A model generated the notes under the pieces. It did no database searches, was not told where the DNA came from, and worked only from the letters and a program-made list of their open reading frames with translations. 64,000 bases of DNA, taken from assembly GCF_030269925.1 (NCBI RefSeq), contig NC_085112.1:2295501-2359500 (forward strand), given 5' to 3'. How positions within the stretch are numbered: position 1 is the first letter of the stretch; each line of letters opens with the position of its first letter. The DNA is from Bombyx mori (lineage: Eukaryota > Arthropoda > Insecta > Lepidoptera > Bombycidae). A program made the translations under genes and the position numbers. This document shows positions 13,101 through 22,672 of the stretch, piece by piece.

Positions 13101-16100
13101 TGGTAGAGAGAAAAAATCTAAAAGTTGTATAAGCGAAATATAATAACAATAAAACAAGTATGTTGTTATCGAATTATGTGAATGTTATTCACCATTTATG
13201 GTTCCAAGGCGGTTTCGGCAACGGCGACCAAAATGTTCTGTTCAATAACTTTAAAGCTAATGTCCGCGCCTCTCATGCGCTCTAATATGGCTATGGTAGC
13301 CTATCTTGTTCTTAAATGTGCGCAAACAGAACACGTAAGCACACCACCCACTAAGTTGTAAATAATGGTGGAAGGCGGTCTATTTTTCAGTTTATTTCGT
13401 CTGTCGTCTAGTTCGCGCCTGTCGTTTTCAAAGAGATACACGCCCTGCTGCACCAAGCGTCTCCACTTCAAACGGTTCTGTGCTTGGGCCTCCCAACGAG
13501 AGGGGTCAATGTTGCATTTCTTCATATGCCTCTTCTGAACATCCTTATACCTTAAGAATTGGCCGCCACTTTTTCGCTTAAATAGTGAATATTCACCATA
13601 ATAATTGTATGGGCCCCTAGTTTATCATCAATCTACGATATTTATGATAATGAAACTTACCAAAGCGGTCACAGAGAATATATGTAGTGGATTAGTCTCG
13701 AAATTTAACGGTTCATTGATGCCAACGGTCATTGTCATTCGGATCCATTCGCCCGGAATGTTTGCCCCTTGGATGTAGAAGATCTTGTCGTCTCCTCGAT
13801 CGCTGTCGATCCTAAACTGCATGAACTGGGTGCTGATGCGGCCATCGGCATCAGTTACGACGTACACACACTCAGTCAGACGAGCTTCCCCTAGTTCCTA
13901 TTAGATGTAGACGAAAATGAAGCTATATAAACAAAAAATCTTAAATAATGTAGAAAAGTAGAAGTCATATCGTGTGATGCGACTTTTTTATTGCTTAGAT
14001 GGGTGGACGAACTCACAGCCCACCTGGTGTTAAGTGGTTGCTGGTGCCCATAGACAACTACAACGTAAATGCGCCACCCACCTTGAGGTATAAGTTATAA
14101 GGTCTCAGTATAGTTACAACGGCTGTCCCACCCTTCAAACCGAAACGCATTACCACTTCACGGCAGAAATAGGCGGGGTGGTGGTACCTTCCCGTGCGGA
14201 CTCATAAGAGGTCCTACCACCAGTAAGTAAGTAAGACTACGTCCGTGTTGAATTTCGCCTCCAGGTAATGTCTAATATTTTACTTAATTCATCTGCACGA
14301 ATGACTCCCACGATGAAGGAACATATCGTGCTATAAAATATCAGATATCAGAAAAGCATTAGAAAAAATAACAGTTATAGTCCGGCCACTGCAGGAATGC
14401 GGTTTTGACGGGTCATTATAGAAAATGGTGGCTTTGACGTGACGTTGAATTTAGGAATTAAAAAGAAGTTTTGTTATTTTTTTAATGGACTAAATGGAAT
14501 CATGGCATCCGGTAACATAGCAATTCAATCAGCTAATCCAAATTTTTTTTAAATAAATTTGTCTTTTATTTATTTATTTAATTAATTAGTTAGTTTAGTT
14601 AGTTAATAGGGAACGAATGGTGAACATTGAAAAATAAATCGTTAGGATAACTTAGGTAATTGTAATTTTACGCTAGATTTGATGTTGGATTGATTGCATT
14701 TTATTGGCAACCGTATACTATAAGTCTCTAAAGTTGTTATCAATATCCGACCTTATGTCGTATGTATAAGCTTACATAAGCACATGTTCCGAATAACAAC
14801 ATTCGGATAGTTAATTAATAGCCGGCTCGTTAGAAAATCTCTTCAAAGTCACGCGAATTAAATGTACAATAAAACTCACGTCAACTTGACACGGTTCAAG
14901 TGCTTGAATAATCGGTGCATTGTCGTCAATATTGACAATCAGCAGTGAAACACCCGCAACCAATGTCTCCCCATCTATCCTGATGTTGAACACATACTGC
15001 TGCATTCCAGGAGTTTCGTAATCTTGTCTGGAACAAGAATAAATTTTAATAAATTTGAATTAAGAATAGTGTAAGAAAAAGTGATTTTATTGTAAAAAAA
15101 AGCGTGGGGTGCATGGTATAAGTAGTTATAAATATTTTATGAACCGATATGAGTAGAAGGGTTATTTTGAATATATATCCTAAAAAGCACCCCACGCTTT
15201 TTTATAATACAATAAAATCATTTTTTCGTACACTATTTTTAATTCGAATGTATTAAAATTGTTTTTTCTATTTTTTTAATTTTCTATAAAAGCGTATTTT
15301 GTTAGTTTTTTTAAACTATTATTTATTTTTCATTTTTTAGTTGAATTTCAATGTTTTTAATATTGAATTGTCATCGGTCCCTATTAAGCATACCAAATTT
15401 CGAGTTAATCCGACGTTTTGAAGGGGGTCAAAATCATGTTCTAAGATTCCGTTACAAATATACCTATATATACGTCTGAAGCTAATAAAAGCGAATTAAA
15501 AATTAAGTGATTTAGTTGATTTTAACGCGCTCGGCCCCAGTTTATCGTGACCTCAAAAACTGTAAATTGGAATGTTGGACTAGAATGAAATCTCTGAAAA
15601 ATCGGAGTGCACATTTCCTAAAACGAACGCCGATTGGAAGTGTTGGTGTTTCTTAATAAGCGGCCTTAAAAGTATTGATTGATTCGCACAAAAAGTTATT
15701 GATGCGCGTAATTTAAATACAAATAAAATTCCGGTGACGTGTGAGGGCGTATTCTTGTCAAGTTTTCTATGTTCTATTTAATGTAGGCACTCATCTTTTT
15801 TCGTCAAAATCGGTTCGTTGGTTGTAGCATGATAACACATGATAACAAAACAAACAGACAGAGCTACTTTCGTATTGATTATACAATTTAAATGTGGGTA
15901 TTGACGGAGTCCACTGTCCATTTGGAAAAATTTCAATTTCAAAAGGAAAGGAAAGGAATTTTTATATTAAACTCTCATTTTTTCGTCAAAATCGGTTCGG
16001 TGGTTGTAGCATGATAACACATGATAACAAAACAAACAGACAGAGTTACTTTCGTATTTATTATACAATTTAAATGTGGGTATTGATGAAGTCCATTGTC

Positions 16101-19100
16101 CATTTGGAAAATTTTCAATTTCAAATGGAAAGGAAAGGAATTTTTATATTAAAAGTCTGTATTCTCAACAACTTCAGAAATAGCCACGAACCCCACGGAC
16201 ATTTCTACTTCCGTCAAAAATTAGATGGGTGAACGAGCTCACATCCCACCTTGTGTTAAGTGGTTACTGGAGCCCATAGACATCTACAACGTAAATGCAC
16301 CACCCACCTTGAGCTATAAGTTCTAAGGTCTCAAGTATAGTTACACTTAAGTATAGCTGCATAGCCACTTGATATTCAGAGGGCACATCACTGAAGACTC
16401 CTTCAAACGTTTCAGCTAGTGTATGGATACGAACCTCTGAGTAATAATAAGGTGCCATTCTCCATTACTATCTGGTATCCTGCGGATAACGGGCACGAGT
16501 AGATTGAAAGAACCAGACAGAAATGCTGGCTCAATGTATGGTACATTTGGACCTGCAAATAGAACAATTGTGTAATTTATCAAGTCTGTAACAACATTTT
16601 TTTTATGTTACTGATTTCTAATATTCAAGGTTTGAGAACGTATTTTCTCTGTGTACTGTGAATAGTGATTGTTGTTAACGTATTCGCTCACAGGATTATC
16701 TTGCATTGCCTTATTTCATTCTTTAAGGGCTAGGCAGACAATTCCAGTCTCGAGATCTATTGTATCATTCCCTTGCGTTGTATTTTTCATCTCCAAATAC
16801 TGGTTTGAAGTTTATTAAAACGTTTGCAAATAAGACTATTTATTTGTCCGGATTTCCACTGTCCAAGATGTTCACTTGTATCCTTGCTAGACCAGCTCAC
16901 TCATAATGAAAGAGATGGTCAGACTTTGCTTTTTGCACATAAATGTTTGCTTGTTCACGACGTCATGCGTCAGTCAAGTTCTTTTTATATAAGCCCACAA
17001 TAAAGTGCCTGATCTGTCATTCAAAAAATCTTTTGACTCTTTCTGCATCAAAACACAAATTCACGTGTACATTTTAACGAAAATCTTCAGCAAGATAAGC
17101 TATTATCAATACGTGGACCATAGGAAAGCCGCTGTATACTGCTGACTATTCTCCTCATACCTCAGTTTTACAAGATATGTCATAGCGCTCTTGAAACAAT
17201 ATATTCCAAAGCGGGATGGTACAAGGCAAAAACGATCTTTGATAACTCACTGTGAATCAACGCAGCGGTTCTAGTTAGTATTTTTTTTTGTATTGCTTAG
17301 ATGTGTGGACGAGTTCACAGCCCACTTGGTGTTAAATGGTTACTGGAGCCCATAGACATTTACAACGTAAATGCGCTACCCACTTTGAGATATAAGTTCT
17401 GAGGTCTCAGTATAGTTACAACGGCTGCCCCACCCTTCAAGCCGAAACGCATTACTGCTTCACGTCAGAAATAGGCGGGGTGGTGGTACCTACCCGTGCG
17501 GACTCACATGAGGTCCTACCACCAGTAATGTATAGTATAGATGAGCTCTGCTCCGGGGGCGTGCAATGCGATGGAAAATACGAGACGACAGGAATTTCAC
17601 CAGATGTCTTACGGTGTGTTGCGAGAAACATATAATGTGATCCAACGGTTCATCATCAGGTTGATTATGAGGTCCATTTCGACTAATAAATATAGTTTAA
17701 ATGTTCATGAGTGGTACACAAATGCATAAATGACCTATAAGGCCGTAATACGACGATACTGCGAAAGTCTAAAACTATATTTACTAACTGGTGGTAGGAC
17801 CTCGTGTGAGTCCGCGCGGGTAGGTACCACCACCACCCTGCCTATTTCTGCCGTGAAGCAGTAATGCGTTTCGGTTTTAAGGGTGGGGCAGCCATTGTGA
17901 CTAAACCTGAGACCTTAGAACTTATATCTCAAGGTGGGTGGCGCATTTACGTTTTAGATGTCTACGGGCTCCAGTAACCACTTAACACCGGATAGGCTGT
18001 GAGCTCGTCCACCCATATAAGCAATAAACAAAAATCGAAATTTGAATACAAAGAAAACTTCGAAATGTTATACCGCGGTAATTGAGTTTGGCGATGGGTA
18101 CTTCTCCTTCTATCTCTTCTTCCATGTAAATAATCTGAGTTCCGTAGGTAGGTGTAATCGCGTGGTAACCGTCCATGCAGACATCTTCGCGGTCTGCCGC
18201 CGGTATTAGTGGTCTTTGACTCCAGGTTTGACCTGAAAATAGGAATAAAGCTTAAAATAAATTAAAAAAAGACTTTAAAACACCAATATGAATTGATTCA
18301 CGGGGAATCGATGAAGCAGCGATAAGCAGTTGACATTAATCGTTACCTTAATACAATAATTCTTTAATGTTCTGAAAATAATTATTCCAAATTTTGAATT
18401 TTAAAACAAACATGTAAAAGCTACAATATCATATAATAGTTGGCATCAAAATGATTTGTAACCAAAATATTTCTGTATTCCTGTAATGTAATATATAATA
18501 TTAATATAATTATAATTATTTCTACATGATCTATAAGATTTATTTTATCTCAATTCCATTATGCAATAATGGGATAAATTACTGTTATCTGTAGAATGAC
18601 CCAAATTGTATCTCTTTATTTTAAGGAAAAAAACATCAAGTAAAAATAAAAATAAATCATTATAAATTAATTTAGAAATTACTTCTTAAGATCTTACCTT
18701 CGAAGTCTAGTTCAGGCAGATCCGGCCTTGGTGGTCTGGGTATGGCAACCATGAAGCCGCATCTTTCTGGAATTTTATCAGTACAAGATAATAGGAGTCC
18801 GGGTGATTCCGTGCTCGGTAATGCAGATGATGTTTCGGCCTATTCAAGTCACCCCTGTTATGTGCGTGTACTGATTTGATGATTGTAATATTTATGTGAC
18901 GTACGTCCATTTATTAATCTATATACTAATATATAAATCTACAGTGATTTTTACGGATGTTCCGTTATAACTACTGAACCGTGCATCCGATTGACTTGAA
19001 ACTTGCTATCCATGTAGAAAATACATGTACTTAATGGATAGGCTAATATTTATTTGAGTGTTGGACTCCCTAATGATAATGACAATAAATAATAATGTTA

Positions 19101-19842
19101 ATTTTAAATGCCCAGCGAAGCGGGCGAGTACGGCTACTATTATATAATAGTATATTTTAATATATGATAATCATATATTTATAAATTAACAAGCTTCTTC
19201 TTCGTCATGGGTTTGGTGAACCTGCATTTCGAACTTATCGAGGGGTGAAAGGTTTGAACGACATTTCGCTTAATACGCCATATTTATCTTTATAATTAAA
19301 TATGCGTTTTATTTGGTATTAGCATCAACAGTTCAATGTTTTTATTGGAGCTTCAATTGAGTTTATTCCTTTGAAGTAGCACAAGAAGTTTTAAATGGCT
19401 CTCCTGTAAAGTTGCAAAAATGTAATCTGTCGTGATAGTAAAAGTCTTGACTACTTGAAAGCGTCTGTGAATGTCTAGTTGACCTCGAAACTTTTGGATT
19501 CTGTGCGTTTTAAAATTTTGGTAGTTCTTGGAAAATTGAATTGATTTGGTTAAAGAGTTACTGAAGGCAACAATGAAACTCAGGTTTATTAATTTTATTG
19601 CATTGTGCCGTGGACGGCAGGCACAGCGCAAGAAAAAAACAATTGTTAGTTGCTTCAGATATCCGCGTCACTTGACACCAGCAATCTCTTACTAAAGTAA
19701 TTTATATAGGAAACTTATTATGGGCGTACGATAATCGAAATAGATCTCACCTTGAGCCAATACAGTTTCTGCATAGATTAGAAGTAGTGTAGCTAGAATT
19801 CGAACGTCAACTCCCATCTTGCATGTTCCTTTGTTGTTGTTA
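1180..19842 (-). CDS. BtR175: midgut cadherin-like receptor BtR175, exons coding residues 1-1019 (3' part outside window)
   Basis: This is the N-terminal 1019 codons of the lepidopteran midgut cadherin-like membrane protein, known in silkworm as BtR175, a brush-border protein that serves as a receptor for Cry1A toxins. Coding exons in transcript order: 19817-19751, 18766-18698, 18232-18074, 16552-16435, 15027-14880, 13897-13661, 11891-11693, 11111-10822, 10284-10111, 9280-9087, 8908-8791, 7904-7803, 7538-7369, 6250-6072, 4878-4704, 4039-3838, 3668-3527, 2509-2318 and 1301-1180. Every junction is GT-AG and keeps frame. The ATG at 19817 opens a signal peptide (MGVDVRILATLLLIYAETVL). A 5' UTR piece extends to an acceptor at 19842, so at least one upstream untranslated exon exists. 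Cadherin calcium-site motifs seen include NIDDNAP (170-176), NDINDQRPEP (about 390), DMNDNPP (750-756) and DVNDNAPE (995-1002). The membrane-proximal repeats, transmembrane segment and cytoplasmic tail lie to the left of the window. The protein name rests on recognition of the sequence, not on a search. Confidence 0.95.
1452..1695 (+). mobile_element. 5'-truncated Bm1 SINE
   Basis: It begins at the common truncation point ACTGGTGGTAGGACCTC and ends CATCTAAGAAATAAAAAAG plus an A-rich tail. It lies in the cadherin intron between 1302 and 2317, antisense to the gene. The rest of that intron (1700-2310) shows nothing I recognise. Confidence 0.85.
2585..2825 (-). mobile_element. non-LTR retrotransposon ORF2 C-terminal fragment
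   Basis: Read on the minus strand this gives a GxRPRGxGPTRWTDQ segment followed by a DRSKWR motif, the usual C-terminal end of RTE/CR1-type reverse-transcriptase polyproteins. It ends near 2600 with a TTC-rich tail. It lies in the cadherin intron 2510-3526. Confidence 0.6.
3172..3439 (+). mobile_element. LINE 3' end, poly-A tailed family
   Basis: This is one of eight copies in the window of a conserved 3' end carrying CACTGAGTTTCTCGCCGGAT and GGTGGTAGATTCTGCGA, ending with CTCTCAAGGC, a TAGGTAGG box and a poly-A run. Others: 5306-5490, 12784-13117, 20435-20708, 27477-27838, 33498-33690, 42890-43228 and 50329-50725. The body upstream is missing, as expected for 5'-truncated LINE insertions. 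I cannot name the family with certainty. Confidence 0.7.
4085..4680. other. cadherin intron, no recognised feature
   Basis: AT-rich intron sequence between cadherin exons at 4039 and 4704. I see no coding, RNA or repeat signature shared with other parts of the window. Confidence 0.5.
5306..5490 (-). mobile_element. LINE 3' end fragment, minus orientation
   Basis: Antisense copy of the family at 3172-3439 (TCTACCACCGGATCGG and the CACTGAG complement are visible). The motif GGGCTAAGCTGGAATAGCTC occurs twice (5226 and 5333) with about 107 bp spacing, so the tail has been locally duplicated. Confidence 0.6.
5522..5966 (+). mobile_element. near full-length Bm1 SINE
   Basis: The tRNA-like head has an A box (TGGCCTAAAGG, about 5531) and a B box (TGTTCGAATCTCGC, about 5581). 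It is followed by the Bm1 body, the ACTGGTGGTAGGACCTC tail and a terminal AAGCAATAAAAA run. At about 445 bp it matches the known Bm1 length and serves as the reference for the truncated copies here. It is antisense to the cadherin, in the intron between exons at 4878 and 6072. Confidence 0.9.
6331..6571 (+). mobile_element. 5'-truncated Bm1 SINE
   Basis: Starts at ACTGGTGGTAGGACCTCC and ends GGCCATAAAAAAAAAA. It lies about 80 bp beyond the acceptor of the cadherin exon at 6072-6250. Confidence 0.85.
6590..7015. other. cadherin intron, no recognised feature
   Basis: AT-rich sequence between a Bm1 copy and a decayed Bm1 copy. Nothing recognisable. Confidence 0.4.
7020..7250 (+). mobile_element. 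old, diverged Bm1 tail
   Basis: The order of Bm1 tail landmarks is kept (GGTGGTGGAAC, CCTGCCTATTTCTACCG, GTAACAGCCATTATAC, AGTAAATAAATAA), but with many substitutions and deletions. It is clearly older than the copies at 5522 or 6331. Confidence 0.65.
7920..8132 (+). mobile_element. non-autonomous Helitron, type C
   Basis: Begins TCACTACATAGTA and ends GGGCGGGTCGCTAG after CCGAAGCGAAGCGAGG. A second copy is at 47800-48013. Its left end is only about 12 nt from the acceptor of the cadherin exon 7803-7904, so the remaining host intron before the exon is very short. Confidence 0.85.
8140..8780. other. cadherin intron, mostly unrecognised
   Basis: Holds TTCTTCTTAATCATGG-like sequence at 8166 that recurs at 19197 and may be a decayed element. 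Otherwise nothing recognised. Confidence 0.35.
9330..9706. mobile_element. GC-rich putative TIR element
   Basis: Inverted termini CGTGACAACGTCATAAG (about 9334) and its complement (about 9684-9702) bound a 377-bp insert. The insert's core is distinctly GC-rich compared with the AT-rich intron. A short open frame inside (9431-9697, minus) has low-complexity Arg-rich translation and no family motif, so I do not call a gene. Superfamily unassigned. Confidence 0.55.
9900..9960. promoter_or_regulatory. heat-shock-element-like array
   Basis: The run TTCtaGAAtcTTCgaGAA (9926-9943) is four perfectly spaced alternating TTC/GAA pentamer units, the known binding pattern of heat shock factor trimers. 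A further TTCtaGAA is at 9948-9955, another GAA at 9958-9960, and one more TTCtaGAA at 9900-9907. It lies in the cadherin intron between exons 10284-10111 and 9280-9087. No heat-shock gene is adjacent, so function is inference. Confidence 0.45.
10313..10521 (-). mobile_element. non-autonomous Helitron, type A
   Basis: Reverse-oriented relative of the element at 862-1079. The CTAG terminus is at 10313-10316 and the TCTATACTAAT terminus at 10511-10521, inserted in the cadherin intron 10285-10821. Confidence 0.85.
11203..11374 (+). mobile_element. truncated Bm1 SINE tail
   Basis: Covers the last 170 bp of Bm1 (GGGGCAGCCGTTATAAC to CACCCATCGAAATAATAAA). Antisense in a cadherin intron. Confidence 0.8.
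12040..12415 (+). mobile_element. Helitron-like element with internal tandem duplication
   Basis: The 3' end (GAATGCCCAGCGAAGCGTGC, then GGTACAGCTAG) matches type A Helitron ends, followed by T. The interior has inverted GAAGTGAAACTTC and GAAGTTTCACTTC motifs and short repeats GCGTAACGGAAAAATGTGAC and GCGTAACCGAAAAATGTGAC. It holds the exact 60-bp duplication at 12151-12270. Another Helitron 3' end in minus orientation (CCCGCCCGCTTCGCTTGG) lies just left, near 11975. The 5' end is uncertain. Confidence 0.6.
12151..12270. repeat. perfect 60-bp tandem duplication
   Basis: Units 12151-12210 and 12211-12270 are identical base for base, starting AAGTTAAATTAGATAAAG and ending GAATACAAAA. Confidence 0.95.
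12514..12666 (-). mobile_element. 5' part of type A Helitron
   Basis: Runs from GGGAGTCCAAAC to the TCTATACTAACAT terminus at 12666 on the minus strand. The 3' hairpin and CTAG end are missing. Confidence 0.7.
12784..13117 (+). mobile_element. LINE 3' end, diverged
   Basis: Same family as 3172-3439 (CCACTGAGCTTATTGCCGG, CCGGTGGTTGATTCAGCGAA), ending in an A-rich tail near 13117. Open frames in it are fossils of the LINE sequence. Confidence 0.65.
13290..13560 (-). mobile_element. non-LTR ORF2 C-terminal fragment
   Basis: The minus-strand frame 13525-13301 reads as a reverse-transcriptase polyprotein end (DPSRWEAQAQNRLKWRRLV, then ENDRRELDDRRNKLKNR). Both flanks are broken. It lies in the cadherin intron 11892-13660. 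Confidence 0.5.
13984..14224 (-). mobile_element. 5'-truncated Bm1 SINE
   Basis: Poly-T then ATTGCTTAGATGGGTGGACG through CCTACCACCAGTA. A plus-oriented scrap of the Bm1 middle follows at 14270-14345 (CCACGATGAAGGAACATATCG). Confidence 0.85.
14360..14870. other. cadherin intron, low-complexity patches
   Basis: Contains an ATTTATTTATTTAATTAATT / TTAGTTAG low-complexity stretch around 14565-14610. Nothing else recognised. Confidence 0.4.
15042..15260. mobile_element. long hairpin / foldback MITE beside a cadherin exon
   Basis: Arms of about 72 bp (15042-15113 and about 15190-15260) are inverted repeats with a few mismatches. Shared blocks include GATTTTATTGTA and AAAAGCGTGGGGTGC. The loop is about 75 bp. 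The outer end lies about 14 nt from the acceptor of the cadherin exon 14880-15027. Confidence 0.8.
15790..16153. repeat. tandem duplication, unit about 182 bp
   Basis: TCGTCAAAATCGGTTCG occurs at 15801 and 15983. The following sequence (GCATGATAACACATGATAAC to GGAAAGGAATTTTTATATTA) repeats with about 5% differences. It lies in the cadherin intron 15028-16434. Confidence 0.85.
16221..16349 (-). mobile_element. truncated Bm1 SINE piece
   Basis: GATGGGTGAACGAGCTCAC to GGTCTCAAGTATAGTTACA, missing the poly-T end and the head. It is about 85 bp from the donor of the cadherin exon 16435-16552. Confidence 0.75.
16580..17270. other. cadherin intron, no recognised feature
   Basis: About 700 bp of intron without a repeat or coding signature I can identify. 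Confidence 0.4.
17283..17527 (-). mobile_element. 5'-truncated Bm1 SINE
   Basis: Poly-T, ATTGCTTAGATGTGTGG to CCTACCACCAGTAATG. With the plus copy at 17787 it forms an inverted Bm1 pair separated by about 260 bp. Confidence 0.85.
17787..18034 (+). mobile_element. 5'-truncated Bm1 SINE
   Basis: ACTGGTGGTAGGACCTCG to CATATAAGCAATAAACAAAAA. It ends 40 bp from the donor of the cadherin exon 18074-18232. Confidence 0.85.
18918..19137 (+). mobile_element. non-autonomous Helitron, type A
   Basis: Starts TCTATATACTAATATATAAA. Ends GTACGGCTAC, i.e. CTAC in place of CTAG, so the terminus is mutated. It sits in the intron before the cadherin signal-peptide exon. Confidence 0.8.
19238..19425 (+). mobile_element. 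MITE fragment related to 49124-49619
   Basis: Shares GGGTGAAAGG, ATTTCGCTTAATACGC and TTTATTTGGTATTAGCA, and later GAGTTTATTCC and GGCTCTCCTGTA, with the outer element at 49124-49619. It lacks the inner insertion found there and so acts as an empty-site allele. Its right terminus is lost. Confidence 0.65.
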
Positions 19843-19859
19843 CTGAAGAAAAGTAAATC

Positions 19860-20210
19860 TATGGTAAATTAGGGGTTATTTTGGCGCAGTAGGGCAGACA
19901 CGTATTGTTGATGCTGTAGATGAGTCCAGGACCTGGAGTTACCCGATTAGCGGAGTCCGTAGACATCTCAACGTGAATGTTCTTCGAGACAGAACGTCTA
20001 TATTTTAGTTGTTAAGTTTTTATTACATAGACAGTTGAATGAATTTACGATTCGCCGTCTATGCTAGAGTCAATGGACATTGCAACGTGTTTATCGGAGG
20101 TGACATGAGGCATGAGGCAATTGTATGTCTATCCCACTCTCGCAACTGGAACGCATGACTGCTTCATGGCAGAATAATTTAATTTCGTTAATATCCCCAC
20201 GCATCTTGAG
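19860..20210. other. region upstream of the signal-peptide exon
   Basis: Beyond the acceptor at 19843-19845 this is intron in the gene's 5' UTR. It holds badly decayed Bm1-like scraps (e.g. TGACTGCTTCATGGCAGAATA near 20155) and no evident promoter. Confidence 0.4.
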
Positions 20211-20217
20211 GTCTTAA

Positions 20218-20748
20218 CACGTTGAACGCTATAAGAAAAATCGAGTATTTTCATTCAGGCCCTGGTGCTCCGTGCACCCGTGAACCTTTTAAAATATCTA
20301 AACTAGACGGTAAAAGTCGCTAATTTTTATTTTTAAATTACCGCATTTTATTAAATTTTAGAATCAAAATAGCGGTAAGAATCACATGTTGATCAAAATT
20401 ACTGATTCCCTGATTTTGGTTTGGCCCGAAGGGTATCATACGCTAGCCCGGTCACCGTCCTCGCCGAACCCGTCGCTTGCGACGAAGGGCTCGACGAGTA
20501 AATTAACCCATAGACACAGCCCACTGAGTTTCTCGCCGGATCTTCTCAGTGGGTCGCGTTTCCGATCCAGTGGTAGATTCTGCGAACCACTGCTCTTGCT
20601 AGGGCCAGTGTTAGTAACACTCCAGTTTGATCCCCGTGAGCTCACCTACATGTCGAGGAGAAGCTGAAATAGCCTCTCAAGGCTATCAGCATATGTATGA
20701 AAAAAAAGTATGTTAGGCCCACCGGTGGATCGTAAAGTGTATAACGTG
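20218..20748. mobile_element. possible piggyBac-like MITE in TTAA
   Basis: TTAA (20214-20217) is followed by CACGTTGAACGCT, and the right end (AGTGTATAACGTG) is followed by TTAA (20749-20752). The inverted ends share CACGTT plus scattered positions. A LINE 3' end (20435-20708) is nested inside. The short terminal match makes this tentative. Confidence 0.35.
20435..20708 (+). mobile_element. LINE 3' end, poly-A tailed family
   Basis: Well-preserved copy of the 3172-3439 family (CACTGAGTTTCTCGCCGGAT, AGTGGTAGATTCTGCGAA), ending AGCATATGTATGAAAAAAA. Confidence 0.75.
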
Positions 20749-20754
20749 TTAAAT

Positions 20755-21735
20755 TTATAAGGAAATGGCAAAAGGAGACCGGAATACATTACGGCTTGGC
20801 GTTAGAAATGGCCTCACGAGGCACTTTTGCTAGGATGTAGCGTATGCTTCGCCGTGGAAGACATTGTGAACATCTGTTAAGTACTAAGTATCTACATTTA
20901 AAGAATTGGCAAATGCTCGCGCGATTTAAAATTAGTATAGTCACTACGAGTACATTAAATGTCTTATCCGTCAGGCCACGATGTCTTTAGTGTGGTATCC
21001 TATGTGTACGCTGCTATGATACGTCTTATAACCATTATTATATTTATACTAGGTATGCAATAGACACAGATACTTTAGTTTATCTATAATATTATTTCTT
21101 TGTCTTTATCCTTTTAGTAGAGCATGTCGTGAAGTCACCCTACCCATGGATCAATACTAGAGGCACCGGAGCCTCACCTCTGATTTCCATAAAATATGAA
21201 AAATCCAAATAAACACGATAAGGCGCTATGTGTATTTTAAGAGAAATATTTTATTAGAAAGCAAATTCTAGAATTTCCATGCGTGACGAACTTAATTCAA
21301 AATACCGTTTTATATGTTTCATTAATAAACAACTTCACTTGAAGCGATTTCCTTCAAACATTATCTATCCTTTTTTTGGATGTGGCTAAAACATTTTTAA
21401 TCTTATCGCACGAATAAAAGAAAACAACTACTATTGTTTACAACTTGACTGCTTTTTTTTCACAAATATTAATCATCAAAAACATATTTCATATACGCAT
21501 ACTCCCGTTTTAGTTGAAATATTTTTTTATGTTTTTATTATCGTAGGTAGTTTACCGTCGGCCATATTAATTTTATCTTACAACAAAAAAGTACCTTAAA
21601 TAAATATCTGAATTCGATAATCCTTTCTTAATAAAGATTGCGTTTCTATTAAAGAATTTCGTATCAAGGATTTTAAAGTTAATCATAAGTGTGCAATCAA
21701 TGTGAATAATATGTAAAGGCAAAGTCGTATTTTAA
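20755..21735. other. intergenic or 5' intron, unrecognised
   Basis: AT-rich. No ORF, RNA or repeat signature identified beyond simple A/T runs. Confidence 0.4.
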
Positions 21736-21737
21736 TT

Positions 21738-22150
21738 TCGAAAAATGGCTCAATGGAGCTTGGGGTGCCACCGGTCAGGTTTAGCGATCAGTTGCTAAGG
21801 GTGGTCGGCAAGACATGGATTAGGAGAGCTGAAAACCAGGATCTATGGTTAATATAGAGAAGCTTAACACTGGTGATAGGACCTCTTGTGAGCCGGCACG
21901 GGTACTTACCACCACCCTGCCTATTTCTGCCGCGAAGTATTAATGCGTTTCGGTTTGAAGGGTGGGGCAGCCGTTGTAACTATACTTGAGACCTTAGAAC
22001 TTATATCTCAAGGTGGGTGGCTCATTTATGTCGTACCTAGATGTTTATGAGCTCCGGTTACCACTTAACACCAGGTGTTCTGTGAGCTCGTCCACCCATC
22101 TAAGCAATAAAAAAAAGCCCATGTCCAGCAGTGGATCACGGCTGGTGATG
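21738..22150 (+). mobile_element. RTE-like 3' end split by Bm1
   Basis: Before the SINE, the frame reads VVGKTWIRRAENQDLW, the usual C-terminal end of lepidopteran RTE-type polyproteins. After the SINE come the RTE 3' signature CCATGTCCAGCAGTGGAT and a GGTGATGAAATGAC tail. The Bm1 at 21869-22115 is nested in it. Confidence 0.65.
21869..22115 (+). mobile_element. 5'-truncated Bm1 SINE nested in an RTE tail
   Basis: CACTGGTGATAGGACCTCTT to CATCTAAGCAATAAAAAAAA. Confidence 0.85.
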
Positions 22151-22159
22151 AAATGACCC

Positions 22160-22660
22160 AGTGAGCAAAAGATCATTACAATTCATAGTGGGTAGTTATC
22201 ATAGAACACAAGATATTTAACAGACACCTCAATCCCGCAAAGACATTTGCAAGATAAGTTTGTGTAAATACAAATTCCAAAAAATAACATTTGGGCCATC
22301 AGTTCAGCGAGCAATTTCGCCCATTCGCTAGAATCTTCCCTATGTCGTTAATTTTCAGGGAGTATTGGCACCACTTTGGAATATCTTGGTACGGTAGTAG
22401 GATCGAGTATTGAAGACCGCTTTGGAATGGTGTTGTAATAGGGCCCGTCTACCGAGAACAGCTTTGTTATGAAGCAATAAAGTCTTCCGACTCGTGTTTC
22501 GATGTGGATAATCATATTCATGTTGTGATGGAATGACTCATTCCTCAAAGTGGATTGCGCTGTGTACAAATAACCACGGCTAGTGTATACAGCGTCAGTG
22601 AAGCTTAATTAAATTAGCGAATTTGTTGTTTGATAAAAATCTATCATATAAATGCGTTTT
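22160..22660. other. intergenic, unrecognised
   Basis: A short open frame (22348-22569, minus) has no recognisable motif and I do not call it a gene. Confidence 0.4.
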
Positions 22661-22672
22661 TAGATTTAGAAA

